From NCBI GenBank assembly GCA_040007095.1, contig JBDTVS010000117.1, forward strand, positions 62,001 to 126,000: a stretch of DNA of 64,000 nucleotides. Reading direction: 5' to 3'. Below, piece by piece: positions 32,284 through 41,796 of the stretch. Below the pieces are notes generated by a model. The model did not search any database. It saw only the letters and a program-made list of their open reading frames with translations, and had not been told where the DNA came from. The position numbers were made by a program, and so were the translations under genes. The first letter of the stretch is position 1. The number at the start of each line of letters is the position of its first letter. This DNA is from JBDTVS01 sp040007095. Its GTDB lineage: Bacteria > Acidobacteriota > Vicinamibacteria > Vicinamibacterales > CAVVIG01.

Positions 32284-35200
32284 GTGGTTGTGAAGCGTGT
32301 CGGTGGCTATCTGCTCCCCGCCCTCATCTTCTGTGCAATCGCCGCCTCGGCAGAGGCACAAAACGCCGCGAAGGTCTTGAGCGCGCAAGGCACCGTCGAT
32401 CACGAGCAGCCGCCGTGGGTGCCAGTAACAGTGAACCTGTGGCTCACCGTCGGCAGCAAGGTGCGCACCGGCGATCAAAGCCGCCTGGTCCTGCTGCTGG
32501 CCGACGAAACACAGCTCAAGGTCAACGCGAACACCGAACTGCAGTTGACGAACGTGCGCGACAGCAGCACGCTCGTCAAGCGCATCGCGCTGGCGGCCAG
32601 TCGTTCTCAGGAAAGCGTGCTTAACCTGTCGAAGGGCCAGGTGTGGCTGCGCGCGCGCAACAAGCCGGCCGACATCAAGGTGGCGACGCCGGCCGTGACG
32701 GCGGCGATTCGCGGCACGGAGTTCGATCTCCGCGTCAATGCCGACGGCGAGTCGATCATCACCGTGCTTGAAGGCGTCGTCGATTACGGCAATCAGTTTG
32801 GCGCCGTGCAGGTCAACACCGGCGAGCAGGGTCGTGCGCGCGTCGGCGAAGCACCAACCAAGACGGTGCTGCTCAATCCAGCCGACGCGGTCCAGTGGAC
32901 GCTCGCGTACTCGGGTGCCGTGAGCCCTCGCGATTATCCGGTGCGCTACGCGTCCATCGCGGCGGCGCTGGCGGCACTGGCTGCGCTCTCGCCGGCCCAA
33001 GCCGCGTCTCCCGCCGCGCGCCTTGCCATCGCCGAAGCGCAGCACGATGCCGGCGACCTCGCCCGCGCCATGCAGGCGCTCGAGGCACTCACGACGCCGG
33101 AGGCGGCCGAACTGCGCGGCTGGATACTTCTCGAGCAGAACCGTCCTGAAGAGGCACTCGTCGAGTTGGACCGCGCGCCGGCCGATTCGCTGCGCGCTCG
33201 GTTGGGCCGATCGATGGCTGCGTTTCGGCTGCGCCGGTACGGTGACGCGGCCCGGCAGGCCCAAGGCGCGGACGATTCGCGGCTCCTGGTTCAGAGAGCG
33301 CGTCTCGAGCTGCTGTCGGGCGACGCGGCCGCGGCCCGCCTCGCGCTCGAGGCCGTGCCCGCGGGGGATTCCGCCTACGCGCAGGTGCAGGCGCTGCTGT
33401 CGAACGTGTACCTGGCACAGGACAAGAAGGACGAGGCTCGTGGCGCGGCGGCGCAGGCCGTCCGCGCCGCGCCGGAGTCTCCGACGGCGTGGCTCGCGCT
33501 GAGCCTCGTCGAGCAGAGCGGGTTCGACCTGCCCGCCGCCACGAAAGCGGCCGAACGCGCGCGCACGCTCGATCCGTCGTTCGTGCAGGCGAACATTCAA
33601 TACGCCAACCTGCTCTTCGGCGCCGGGAACGCCGGCGGCGCTGAACGCACGATCCAGCAGGTACTTGCCGCGGCTCCCGACGAATCGATGGCGCACAGCA
33701 CGCTCGGCTTCATTCAGCTGGCGCAGGGGCACGGCGCTGAGGCTCATACGTCCCTCGCGCGTGCGCTGTCGCTCGACGACACGCAAGGCGAGCCGCATCT
33801 CGGCCTCGGCATTCTCGCCATGCGCGAGGGGCGCAATGAAGAGGCGGTCACCGAATTCCTGGCGGCGGCAGCGCTCGAGCCCCGGCGCTCGACCTATCAA
33901 ACCTATCTCGCGAAAGCGCTCTACGAGCTGAGACGATTCGATCAGTCGTTCACGGCGCTCGCATCCGCCGAACAGCTCGATCCCCGCGATCCATCCCCTC
34001 ACCTGTATGCCGGTATCTTCAACAACGACTTGACGCGTCCCGGCGCGGCCGTTCGCGAGTACGAGCAATCGATCGCGCTCAATGACGGCCGGGCGGTTTA
34101 TCGCAGCCGCTTTCTCCTCGATCAGGACCTGGCCTCGAGGAACGTCAATCTCGCCACAGCCTACGGCCGGCTCGGCCTCTCGGAGTGGGCCAACCATCAC
34201 GCGATCGAGTCTGAGCTGGCGAGCGTCGACGACAGTTCGGCGCATCTCTTTCTCGGGGGCACCTTCCTGAACTTGAAAGGCCGGTTGAATGCCGGCGGCG
34301 GCGAACTGCTGCTGTCGCGCATGCTCGGGCCGCCCAACGTCAATTCCTTCAACTCCTTCAATAGCTACACGACGCTCTTCGAGCGCCCTCGCGCCGACTG
34401 GACGTTCACGCAGGTCGGCGGCACCTTCAACTCGTCTGACACCGAGCTGAGCGCCTACGGCGGCACCGACAAACTCGCCTACAGCTCGGTCTGGGGCTAC
34501 TTCCGCACCGACGGCTTCCGGCCGACCAACGACGACCGCCACGACGTATCCGGGGCCAACCTCTTCAAGGTCAAGGTGACGCCGCACGGCTCGCTCCTCC
34601 TGAGTTACATCCACGTGAACAGCCGCCAGGGAAACCACGGCGGAGGGTTGTCGGCGCTGGTCAGCGACCAGAACAACCCGGTGAAACGTGTGACCTCTCA
34701 ATTCGACCGCGCTGAGGTTGGCTACCACCAGCAGTTCCGGCCGGGGTCCGATCTCCTGGTGTACTTCGCGGTCCAGACCGACACCGGCGTTTCCGACGAC
34801 CCGAAGGCGACTTTCGGGTTCCTCCACACCACGACGACGTCGAACAATCCGGCGTACGACTACCAGGCGGCGCACTTGCTGAGGATTTCGCCGCGCATCC
34901 AATTCCGGTACGGAGTGGACCTCTATCAGGGGCGGCAGAAGTCCGAGACCAACTCGAACCTCATCCTGACGGAGGATCCGCACTACGAAGTACCGTACTC
35001 GTCCACCTCGCAGGCCTTCGACGTCCGCTATCGCACGCTGTTCGCCCAGGCGAGCTACCTGGTGACGCGCCAGCTCTCCGCGACCGTCGGACTCAACTAC
35101 GACTGGGCCAACCACGACGATTTCTTCCTGGAGAGCGACGCGTCGCTGACGAAATGGAATCCAACCGCTGGCGTGTCGTTCAGCCCGACAGGCGCGACGA

Positions 35201-35835
35201 CGCTTCGGTTCGCGGCCATGCGGGTGCTGCAGACCCACTACCAGGACCGGCTCGCGCCGGCGCATGTGATGGGCTTTCCGCTCGAGCAGAATGAATCCCC
35301 CCTCTCCGAATCGACGGCCTACAACCTGGCGTGGGACCAGCGTCTCGGCCGCAGCACATTCGTCCGGACGACGGCATTCAAGCGCAAACAAGCGATCCCG
35401 CTCGCCGAGCTGTGCGACTTCGTGTCCTGCAACAACGACTTCTACGGCGGCGGCATCGTGCTCAATCAGATGCTGACCGACCGGTGGACGGTCGTCCCGG
35501 AATATACCGTCGCCCATGTCACCGACATCTTCGGCCTCCGGCACGACCACGAAGGCTCGCTCGCGACCTACTACGTGCATCCAAGCGGGATCACTATCAG
35601 GCTGAGAGAGCAGTACCTGCACCAACGCGGTCAGACGTTCGACGCCGACTCGGATGTGTCCGTGTTCACGACCGGCGGGGCTATCTCGTACGAGCTGCCG
35701 CGCAAGCGCGGTCTGCTATCCCTCGCCTTCTCGAACCTGACCGACCGCCGCTATGCATTTCTGGCTGACCCGTTGGCGCTCGGCGCGCGTGTGCCGCGGC
35801 GCCAGGCCAACTTGTCGCTGCAGGTGTATTTCTGA
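32284..35835 (+). CDS. FecR-TPR-outer membrane beta-barrel fusion protein
   Basis: The 1183-residue protein has a signal peptide (YLLPALIFCAIAASAEAQ). A FecR-type domain (about residues 28-185) includes VGSKVRTGDQSRLVLLLADE, TPAVTAAIRGTEFDLRV and VLEGVVDY. A TPR-rich region spans about 230-640, including LSNVYLAQDKKDEARGAAAQ and related helices. A C-terminal part of about 540 residues alternates aromatic beta strands and ends NLSLQVYF, with a terminal Phe as in BAM substrates. The end resembles TonB-dependent receptor barrels (FSNLTDRRYAFLADPL), but no TonB box or plug is evident. The start is GTG. It is followed 20 nt later by a CHASE2 cyclase, so an envelope-sensing or scaffolding role is inferred. 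Confidence 0.8.
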   Translation: MVVKRVGGYLLPALIFCAIAASAEAQNAAKVLSAQGTVDHEQPPWVPVTVNLWLTVGSKVRTGDQSRLVLLLADETQLKVNANTELQLTNVRDSSTLVKRIALAASRSQESVLNLSKGQVWLRARNKPADIKVATPAVTAAIRGTEFDLRVNADGESIITVLEGVVDYGNQFGAVQVNTGEQGRARVGEAPTKTVLLNPADAVQWTLAYSGAVSPRDYPVRYASIAAALAALAALSPAQAASPAARLAIAEAQHDAGDLARAMQALEALTTPEAAELRGWILLEQNRPEEALVELDRAPADSLRARLGRSMAAFRLRRYGDAARQAQGADDSRLLVQRARLELLSGDAAAARLALEAVPAGDSAYAQVQALLSNVYLAQDKKDEARGAAAQAVRAAPESPTAWLALSLVEQSGFDLPAATKAAERARTLDPSFVQANIQYANLLFGAGNAGGAERTIQQVLAAAPDESMAHSTLGFIQLAQGHGAEAHTSLARALSLDDTQGEPHLGLGILAMREGRNEEAVTEFLAAAALEPRRSTYQTYLAKALYELRRFDQSFTALASAEQLDPRDPSPHLYAGIFNNDLTRPGAAVREYEQSIALNDGRAVYRSRFLLDQDLASRNVNLATAYGRLGLSEWANHHAIESELASVDDSSAHLFLGGTFLNLKGRLNAGGGELLLSRMLGPPNVNSFNSFNSYTTLFERPRADWTFTQVGGTFNSSDTELSAYGGTDKLAYSSVWGYFRTDGFRPTNDDRHDVSGANLFKVKVTPHGSLLLSYIHVNSRQGNHGGGLSALVSDQNNPVKRVTSQFDRAEVGYHQQFRPGSDLLVYFAVQTDTGVSDDPKATFGFLHTTTTSNNPAYDYQAAHLLRISPRIQFRYGVDLYQGRQKSETNSNLILTEDPHYEVPYSSTSQAFDVRYRTLFAQASYLVTRQLSATVGLNYDWANHDDFFLESDASLTKWNPTAGVSFSPTGATTLRFAAMRVLQTHYQDRLAPAHVMGFPLEQNESPLSESTAYNLAWDQRLGRSTFVRTTAFKRKQAIPLAELCDFVSCNNDFYGGGIVLNQMLTDRWTVVPEYTVAHVTDIFGLRHDHEGSLATYYVHPSGITIRLREQYLHQRGQTFDADSDVSVFTTGGAISYELPRKRGLLSLAFSNLTDRRYAFLADPLALGARVPRRQANLSLQVYF

Positions 35836-35855
35836 CCGCTCCTCGGTCGCACGCG

Positions 35856-37844
35856 GTGTTCGCGGCCGCCTCGGTGGTCGTCTCCTGTCTCGCCGTCGGA
35901 ACGCTCGCATCGACGACCACCCACCTCGATTCGCTCGAGCTCAAGAGCTACGACTTCCTGATGACGGTCGCACGGGGCCCCCGGCCGCCGCCCGAGGATA
36001 TGGTGATCGTGGCCATCGACGAAAGCTCAATCAAGGAGATCGGGACGTCGTTTCAGTGGCCGTGGCCTCGCAGTATCCACGGCGAGCTGATTCGCCAGCT
36101 GGGCGCCGCCGGCGCCCGCGCGATCGTGTTCGATGTCGTGTTCGATCTGCCGTCGGATCCCGCCGAGGACGCGGAGCTCGCGTCCGCCATCCGGACAAGC
36201 CCTGCGCCGGTGGTACTGGCCGCGACGACTGAAGATGTGACCGACCGGCAGTTTCATTTGACACAACAGCTGACGCCACTGCCGATGTTCATCGACGCGG
36301 GAGCGCATCCCGGCTCAGCAGCGATTCGGAAGGACGTCGACGACAAGCTTCGGCGCGCGCCGCTCGAGGCCGGTGGGATCCCCGCGCTCGCACCGGCGGC
36401 GTTGAGTGCGATCGGGCGAACGGTGCAGCGGCAGTCAGTACCGACGTTGGAACGCAACGGCGCGGAAGACTTCCTCGTGGACTTTGCGGGTCCGTCCAGG
36501 ACAATTCGGACCGTCAGCTACTACCAGGCGCTCGACGCGGCGCGGTCGCTGCCCTCTGGAATCTTCACAGGAAAGACGGTTTTCATCGGCCGGTCGCTGA
36601 CCGTGCAGGACATCGCGCAAGGTGCGGGCCGGCAGGATCTGTATGCCACGCCTTTCGATGCCCTGATGCCGGGCGTCGAAGTGCACGCGAACGCCATGAA
36701 TACCCTCGAGCATCGCCTGTTCATCCGTCGCGCCTCGACGGAAGTCACCTGGTGGCTGCTGCTGGCTGTCGGCGGCCTGATTGCCGCGGTCATGACGACC
36801 GTGCGCCGGCTGCGGACGAAAGTCCTCGTCGCCGGCCTCCTCATCCTCCTGACGCCCGTCGTATCTCTGGTGGCATTTCTTGCGGTCCAATACTGGCTGT
36901 ACACCGTCCAGCCGCTACTCGTCGCCCTCAGCGTGTTCGGGTTGAATGCGCTGTTCCAGTACCGGGTCTCCGAGCGGGAGCGAGCGTTCGTGAAAAAAGC
37001 CCTCACCGGCTACGTCTCGAAACAGGTGATGCAGCGGTTGCTCGACAACCCGTCGGCGCTCCAACTCGGCGGCGTCCAGGTGAATGCGACCGTGCTGTTC
37101 ATCGACATCGTCGGCTTCTCGTCGATTGCCGAAAAGACCGGGCCGCGCGAGCTGCTGGCGATTCTGAACGAGTATTTCACGCGCATCGGCGATACGGTGA
37201 TGGCGCAAGACGGGATGATCGACAAGTACATCGGCGACGCCGTGATGGCCGTCTGGGGGGCGACGCTCCCCGACGAGCGGCACGCCAGCAAAGCCTGCTC
37301 GGCGGCGCTGGCCATGAAGCGGTCTATCGTCGAGGCCGGCGGGCCGCTGAGTGCGCGCATCGGTATCAACACCGGCGTCATGATGGCCGGCAATCTCGGG
37401 CATCGCGAACGGATGGAGTACACGGTCATCGGTGATTCGGTGAATCTGGCGTCGCGCCTCGAGGGCGCCGGCAAAGCGTATGGCACGGCGATTCTGGTGA
37501 GCGAAACCACGCAGCTCGCGGCAGCGGCGGCGTTCATCTTCCGCCGCGTGGACCGGATCAGGGTGGTCGGAAAACAGCAGCCGGTGGCGATTTACGAATT
37601 GCTCGCCGCCAGGGGCGAGCCGCATGCGGAAGACGAGGCCGCGCGCGCCACGTCCTTCGAGCGCATCGTCAACGCCTACGAGTCCCGCGACTGGACGGCT
37701 GCGCTCGACGCCGTGCGCGAGCATCGCCTCGAGTATCCGGGGGCCGACAAGACTGTCTCGCTTTACGAGGAGCGGTCCTCACGCTTCGCCGCCGCGCCGC
37801 CAGCCCCGGACTGGGACGGTGTGTACACGTTCAGCGCCAAGTGA
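35856..37844 (+). CDS. CHASE2-domain adenylate cyclase (class III)
   Basis: The 662-residue protein has a first transmembrane helix at the N-terminus and an extracytoplasmic CHASE2 domain (about residues 25-290) with DMVIVAIDESSIKEIG and GARAIVFDVVFD. Three transmembrane helices (about 297-362) precede a cytosolic class III cyclase domain. Metal Asp417 (LFIDIVGFSS) and Asp461 (DKYIGDAVMAVWG), adenine-specifying Lys457 and Asp527, and Asn530/Arg534 (VNLASRLEG) are all present, so it should be active on ATP. It probably senses an envelope signal, perhaps via the FecR-barrel partner, and makes cAMP. The GTG start lacks a clear Shine-Dalgarno. Confidence 0.92.
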   Translation: MFAAASVVVSCLAVGTLASTTTHLDSLELKSYDFLMTVARGPRPPPEDMVIVAIDESSIKEIGTSFQWPWPRSIHGELIRQLGAAGARAIVFDVVFDLPSDPAEDAELASAIRTSPAPVVLAATTEDVTDRQFHLTQQLTPLPMFIDAGAHPGSAAIRKDVDDKLRRAPLEAGGIPALAPAALSAIGRTVQRQSVPTLERNGAEDFLVDFAGPSRTIRTVSYYQALDAARSLPSGIFTGKTVFIGRSLTVQDIAQGAGRQDLYATPFDALMPGVEVHANAMNTLEHRLFIRRASTEVTWWLLLAVGGLIAAVMTTVRRLRTKVLVAGLLILLTPVVSLVAFLAVQYWLYTVQPLLVALSVFGLNALFQYRVSERERAFVKKALTGYVSKQVMQRLLDNPSALQLGGVQVNATVLFIDIVGFSSIAEKTGPRELLAILNEYFTRIGDTVMAQDGMIDKYIGDAVMAVWGATLPDERHASKACSAALAMKRSIVEAGGPLSARIGINTGVMMAGNLGHRERMEYTVIGDSVNLASRLEGAGKAYGTAILVSETTQLAAAAAFIFRRVDRIRVVGKQQPVAIYELLAARGEPHAEDEAARATSFERIVNAYESRDWTAALDAVREHRLEYPGADKTVSLYEERSSRFAAAPPAPDWDGVYTFSAK

Positions 37845-37874
37845 TCGCGCGAAGGCCCCGCGGCTCCCAGATTC

Positions 37875-37888
37875 ATTACCGTGGTAAT
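37875..37888. promoter_or_regulatory. Perfect palindrome ATTACCGTGGTAAT, likely antitoxin operator
   Basis: A 14-bp perfect inverted repeat ends 7 nt before the antitoxin ATG. It would suit autoregulation by the AbrB-type antitoxin or the complex. It also argues against the GTG at 37881 as the start codon. Confidence 0.6.
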
Positions 37889-37895
37889 ATTCGGC

Positions 37896-38156
37896 ATGCC
37901 GCTGGCTCACTCGAAGCTCACTGCACAAGGACAAATCTCAGTGCCCGCCAAGGTTCGAGAGAAGCTCGGCGTCGGTCCGGGCTCGGTGTTGGAGTGGGAC
38001 GATGACGGCGAACAGGTCGTGGTACGGCGTGCCGGTCGATTCTCGTCGGAAGAGGTGCATCGCGCGGTATTTGCCGCGTCTCCGCCGCCGCGTACGATCG
38101 GGGAACTGAAAGAGGGTGTTCGCCAACACGTCAAGAGGCGTCGTGCGGGCCGTTGA
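37896..38156 (+). CDS. AbrB/MazE-like antitoxin
   Basis: The 86-residue product has the swapped-hairpin AbrB DNA-binding domain at its N-terminus: SKLTAQGQISVPAKVREKLG then GPGSVLEWDDDGEQVVVRR. A C-terminal helix (about residues 50-86) would bind and block the toxin. It overlaps the PIN gene by 14 nt. It should bind the palindrome just upstream. Confidence 0.88.
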   Translation: MPLAHSKLTAQGQISVPAKVREKLGVGPGSVLEWDDDGEQVVVRRAGRFSSEEVHRAVFAASPPPRTIGELKEGVRQHVKRRRAGR

Positions 38157-38523
38157 TACCAACGTTCTGGTCCGTCTGATCACCCGGGATCATGCCAAGC
38201 AGGTCGCGGCCGCCGAAAAGTTTGTCGAACACGGTGGCTGGGTGTCACATCTCGTGCTCGCCGAAGCCACGTGGGTGCTGGCTTCAGTCTACGAACGGGG
38301 TCCGTCGGAAATTGCGACGGCGGTCGAGATGCTGCTCAACCATGAGCACCTGACCGTGCAAGATCCTGAGGCCGTCGCCGCCGCCGTCGCGCACTTTCGC
38401 GGAAGACCAGCGCTGGGCTTCTCGGACTGCCTCGTGCTCGCAATCGCCCGCAAAGCTGGTCATCTGCCGCTCGGCACATTTGACCGAAATCTTGCAAAGC
38501 TCGACGGCACCTCCCGACTCTGA
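38143..38523 (+). CDS. PIN-domain ribonuclease toxin (VapC-like)
   Basis: The 126-residue PIN domain has all four acidic positions: Asp in RAVDTNVLVRL, Glu in VLAEATWVL, Asp in GFSDCLVLA, and Asp in GTFDRNLAKL. It probably cleaves RNA (tRNA or rRNA in characterised VapC proteins). GTG 38143 is chosen because it starts just before the PIN core and overlaps the antitoxin gene, the normal arrangement. The pairing AbrB/MazE-type antitoxin with PIN toxin is common. Confidence 0.88.
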   Translation: MRAVDTNVLVRLITRDHAKQVAAAEKFVEHGGWVSHLVLAEATWVLASVYERGPSEIATAVEMLLNHEHLTVQDPEAVAAAVAHFRGRPALGFSDCLVLAIARKAGHLPLGTFDRNLAKLDGTSRL

Positions 38524-38588
38524 ACGTCGCCTCGAGTGGCGCGGACCGGAACCTGCGGTCGTCTTTCGCACGTCCTGCTCGACACATC

Positions 38589-40124
38589 TCAGCGTTGGGC
38601 TGAAGCACAGACGAAATTCACTGCCTGGTCGATACTGCCGGCGCCCTGGTAGGTCGCGACCTGAGGGTACGGGCAGAGCGGACGCGTCCGGTCGACCTGA
38701 CCATTTGCCGCCAGATGCGACGCGACGATGTGGGTGGGCGCCTTGCCTTGCTCGCGCCACTGCTCGAGTGGGGTCAACGCATCGAAGGTATTCGGTCCCT
38801 CTCCACCTCCACAGTGGGCCATCCCAGGCGCAAAGAACAGCCGCACCGCATCCTCGACCTGCCTGGCTCCCAGCGTCTGCACGAGCTTCGCGTGGTAGTT
38901 CACAGACGATCGCGGCGCCACGTTCTGATCGGCCCACCCGTGATACACGAGCAGTTTTCCGCCCCGGCTTGCGAACGCCTTGAGATCGGGCGACGTGGGG
39001 CTGAGGTCGAGGCTGTCGATCCGGTGCACGGCCTCGTAGTCTCTCGCCAGATCGAACGTTCTGAAATCCCATCGCGGATTCTTGAAGACCACATATTTGA
39101 AGAGATCGCCGGCCACTGCGAGCGGTGCCGGACCGCCGGCCGGACCGCCCCACGTCAGCTCGCTTCCAGGCTCCAGGCCTGGAAAGATCGCCGCACCGGT
39201 GGTTGGATTCTTGACGCCGGCGTAGATCTTGACGGCCGCGGCGGCCTGATCGGAGGTCAGGCAGTCGCCAGCGTCGCCGCCTTTGCATTCGATCGTTCTG
39301 GGATCGAAGTGACACTGGAGCGGATCGCTGATCAGTCCGTCCTTCAAACCGTCGGCCGCATCGCACGCGGCGAGCGCCGCACGATGAATCACCGCGTATT
39401 TACCGGCCGGAATCATGCTGTCGGGACGGTCCAGCGTCGCCTTCGCGTTCATGAGCATCTGGACGCTCTGGTTCACGCGGTCGAAGCCTGGAGCGCCGGC
39501 GAGAATCGCGTCGAAGTCGGCCGGGAAGCGTTGCGCTTCTTGAAAGGCCATACGGCCGCCGCCCGAACAGCCGTTGAAATAGGCGAGACGGGCCGGACTG
39601 CCGTAGAACGCCGCGACCGTCGCTTTGCCTTGCGCCGCGGTCTCGTGCACTGCACGGTAGCCGAAATCGCTCAGCTTCTCCGGATGGCCGAGCGCGAAGC
39701 TTGCGTCCTCTCCGGTGTGCCCTGCGTTGGTGGACGCCGCCGCGTACCCGCGTTGGAGCGCCGTGGCGAGCGCGCCGTACTGAATCGACCCGGCCCAGGC
39801 GCCGTTGCCGACTTCTTGAAACTTGCCGTTCCAACCAGACTGCGGCAGCCACACTTCGGACTTGATGTCCGAATCGGGCGAAGGCGTCAACGTGAGCTCG
39901 ACGCGACAGAACGCAGGCAGTGCGGCGAAGGCTGGTGACTCGCCGCCTCGCCCAGGCGCCGTGAATCGCCCCGCCGCGATCGTCTGTGCGGACGTGACTT
40001 TGGTGTTCGGCAGCTTCAAGGTCCCGGCCAAACGTTCGCACGCCGGCGCGGCTGCGGGCGGCTGCTGCGAGTACAACACCGAGGGAAGGACCAGCGCGAT
40101 CGTGAGGGCTGTCAGCGTTTTCAT
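38589..40124 (-). CDS. Tannase/feruloyl esterase family protein
   Basis: The 511-residue secreted protein has a signal peptide (MKTLTALTIALVLPSVLYSQ). The esterase core has AYFNGCSGGGRMAFQEAQRF (nucleophile Ser in CSGGG), PADFDAILAGAPGFD, calcium/disulfide-type Cys pairs (ACDAADGLKDGLISDP) and LLVYHGWADQNVAP plus FFAPGMAHCGGGEGP (Asp, His). The start at 40124 has AAGGTGG upstream. Family members hydrolyse gallate or hydroxycinnamate esters; the actual substrate here is unknown. The gene converges with the toxin gene across a 65-nt gap. Confidence 0.9.
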   Translation of the reverse strand: MKTLTALTIALVLPSVLYSQQPPAAAPACERLAGTLKLPNTKVTSAQTIAAGRFTAPGRGGESPAFAALPAFCRVELTLTPSPDSDIKSEVWLPQSGWNGKFQEVGNGAWAGSIQYGALATALQRGYAAASTNAGHTGEDASFALGHPEKLSDFGYRAVHETAAQGKATVAAFYGSPARLAYFNGCSGGGRMAFQEAQRFPADFDAILAGAPGFDRVNQSVQMLMNAKATLDRPDSMIPAGKYAVIHRAALAACDAADGLKDGLISDPLQCHFDPRTIECKGGDAGDCLTSDQAAAAVKIYAGVKNPTTGAAIFPGLEPGSELTWGGPAGGPAPLAVAGDLFKYVVFKNPRWDFRTFDLARDYEAVHRIDSLDLSPTSPDLKAFASRGGKLLVYHGWADQNVAPRSSVNYHAKLVQTLGARQVEDAVRLFFAPGMAHCGGGEGPNTFDALTPLEQWREQGKAPTHIVASHLAANGQVDRTRPLCPYPQVATYQGAGSIDQAVNFVCASAQR

Positions 40125-40228
40125 GATGTCCACCTTGGTGTCCCGACCGCCTGGATACCAGGATTCTACCCAATAGTCGTCGGTTCAACTGGTCAGATCG
40201 AAGCCCGCGGCCGGTCAATTCTGAATTA

Positions 40229-40300
40229 ACCACCGAGTTCCGCAGAGCACACCGGGCAAAGTCGCGTTCTTTGTCGGTGATCTCGGCGATCTCGATAGTC
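40229..40300. repeat. Dispersed repeat, family B copy
   Basis: ACCACCGAG (40229-40237) is followed by a GAGCACACCG-type unit and CGGTGATCTCGGCGATCTCG near 40275-40294. The right arm is degenerate compared with the copy at 31017. The surrounding 266-nt gap (40125-40390) holds nothing else I can support. Confidence 0.6.
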
Positions 40301-40390
40301 GTCTTACCTAGGATTCCTTCGTGAACGAAGTCACCCAGAAACACAACATCCCGCTCGAGGCGCTCATGCGGTCCGGCGGACTCGACGCGA

Positions 40391-41665
40391 TCAGGATTTC
40401 GGCGCCGCCCGCCGCGGGCCGATGGCATGGAGGAACTTGCTCGTGCGGATGAAGATCTGACCGTCCGAAATGGCCGGCGAGCTCAGCGTGTAGTCGTCGA
40501 GATCGTTTTCGGCCAGGACCTCGAACTTCGGTCCCGCCCTGAAGACGACGGTCATCCCGTCCTCGTTGGTCACGTAAATCTTTCCGTCGGCCAGCACCGG
40601 CGATCCGCTGTAGGTCCCCGATCGGATGCGCGTCCTGGCATAGACTTCCTTGCCGGTCTTGACGTCGAGACACCACACAATGCCGCGATCGTTGACCACG
40701 TAGAGGTAGGTGCCGTCGGTGACAGGCGTGGGTACGTCGGGCCCGTTCGGAGACGACCAGAGCACGTGCGACTTCGTCACGTCACCGCGTCCGCCAGCCT
40801 TGAGCGCGAGCAGCGGCCGCTCGCGCGAAGCGGCGTACACCATGTCGCCGAACACGACCGATGACGCCACGATGCGGTAGTCGCCCTCGTTGGAAGGATT
40901 GAGGCCGGCGGCGCGCCACAACTCGCGTCCGCTGGCCGGATCGTGTCCGGTGACCACGTCCGCACCGGTGATGACGATCTCGGTGCTCCCGCCGTACTTC
41001 AGAAGCGCCGGCGTGGTGTAGGCATCGGGCGATTCGAAGCGCGCCTGGGTCGGCCGCTCCACTCGCCACACGGTCTTGCCGGTCGCTTTGTCGATGCGGA
41101 GCACGTACGAGGGATCCTTCGTGTGCATCCCGTGCAGGACCTGCACGTACAGCCCGTCCTCATGCAGCAACGGAGACGAGCCGTATCCCCACTGCAGCCC
41201 GAAGCGGCCGTACTCACGCTGGATATCGCGCGTCCAGAGCTCTTTGCCGGCAAAATCAAAGGCCTTCAGAATTCCCGTGCCGGTCATCACCCACACGGTG
41301 CGACCGTCGGTGACCGGCGAGGGCGACGACATGTTCTGCTTCATCATGCGCGCATCGCCGCCGCCAAGCAGCCGCTTCCAGAGCGCCACCCCGCGATTGC
41401 GGTCGACCGCCCAGAGATACATCTCGCGGCCATCGGCCACGTTGAGAAAGATGTGGTCGTTCCAGACAATCGGCGTCGAACCGGACCACGCGGGCATCGC
41501 CAGCTTCCACGCGATGCTCTCCTGCGCCGACCACCGCAGCGGCAGGTTCTTCTCTTCGCTCAACCCGTTCAGCGACGGCCCGCGCCACTGCGGCCAGTTC
41601 TCCGCCGACGGCGCGGCAACAATCACGCACCAGAGCAAGGCGATGAACGCTGTCCGTTTCAGCAT
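40391..41665 (-). CDS. Secreted PQQ-like beta-propeller protein (WPQWRGP family)
   Basis: The 424-residue product has a signal peptide (LKRTAFIALLWCVIVAAPSA) followed directly by NWPQWRGPSLNGLS, the N-terminal hallmark of this acidobacterial/planctomycete family. Repeated blades have the BamB/PQQ-dehydrogenase-like pattern (for example VLRIDKATGKTVWRV and WCLDVKTGKEVYAR). No catalytic residues of PQQ alcohol dehydrogenases are evident. It is probably periplasmic; function unknown. One of five such genes in the window. Confidence 0.85.
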   Translation of the reverse strand: MLKRTAFIALLWCVIVAAPSAENWPQWRGPSLNGLSEEKNLPLRWSAQESIAWKLAMPAWSGSTPIVWNDHIFLNVADGREMYLWAVDRNRGVALWKRLLGGGDARMMKQNMSSPSPVTDGRTVWVMTGTGILKAFDFAGKELWTRDIQREYGRFGLQWGYGSSPLLHEDGLYVQVLHGMHTKDPSYVLRIDKATGKTVWRVERPTQARFESPDAYTTPALLKYGGSTEIVITGADVVTGHDPASGRELWRAAGLNPSNEGDYRIVASSVVFGDMVYAASRERPLLALKAGGRGDVTKSHVLWSSPNGPDVPTPVTDGTYLYVVNDRGIVWCLDVKTGKEVYARTRIRSGTYSGSPVLADGKIYVTNEDGMTVVFRAGPKFEVLAENDLDDYTLSSPAISDGQIFIRTSKFLHAIGPRRAAPKS

Positions 41666-41720
41666 GACCACTCCATCATGAGAAGCGAGAACTTAGAGCC
41701 ATGTTGCGAAATTGGAAAAT

Positions 41721-41760
41721 GAACCACAACGGGCACGAAGATCACGAAGAAGACCGAGAG
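41721..41760. repeat. Dispersed repeat, family A copy
   Basis: GAACCACAACGGGCACGAAG continues with ATCACGAAGAAGACCGAG. The units have a periodic CACGAAG pattern without a clear right arm. Confidence 0.6.
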
Positions 41761-41796
41761 ATTAAGCTCTAACTTCTGAGTTTTCAGTTCGAGCCG

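Noticed and set aside
32278..35625. A 1115-codon open frame on the minus strand across the FecR-barrel gene
   Set aside because: Arg/Glu/Val-rich antisense composition typical of high-GC third-position bias; the plus strand has a signal peptide, FecR, TPR and barrel patterns.
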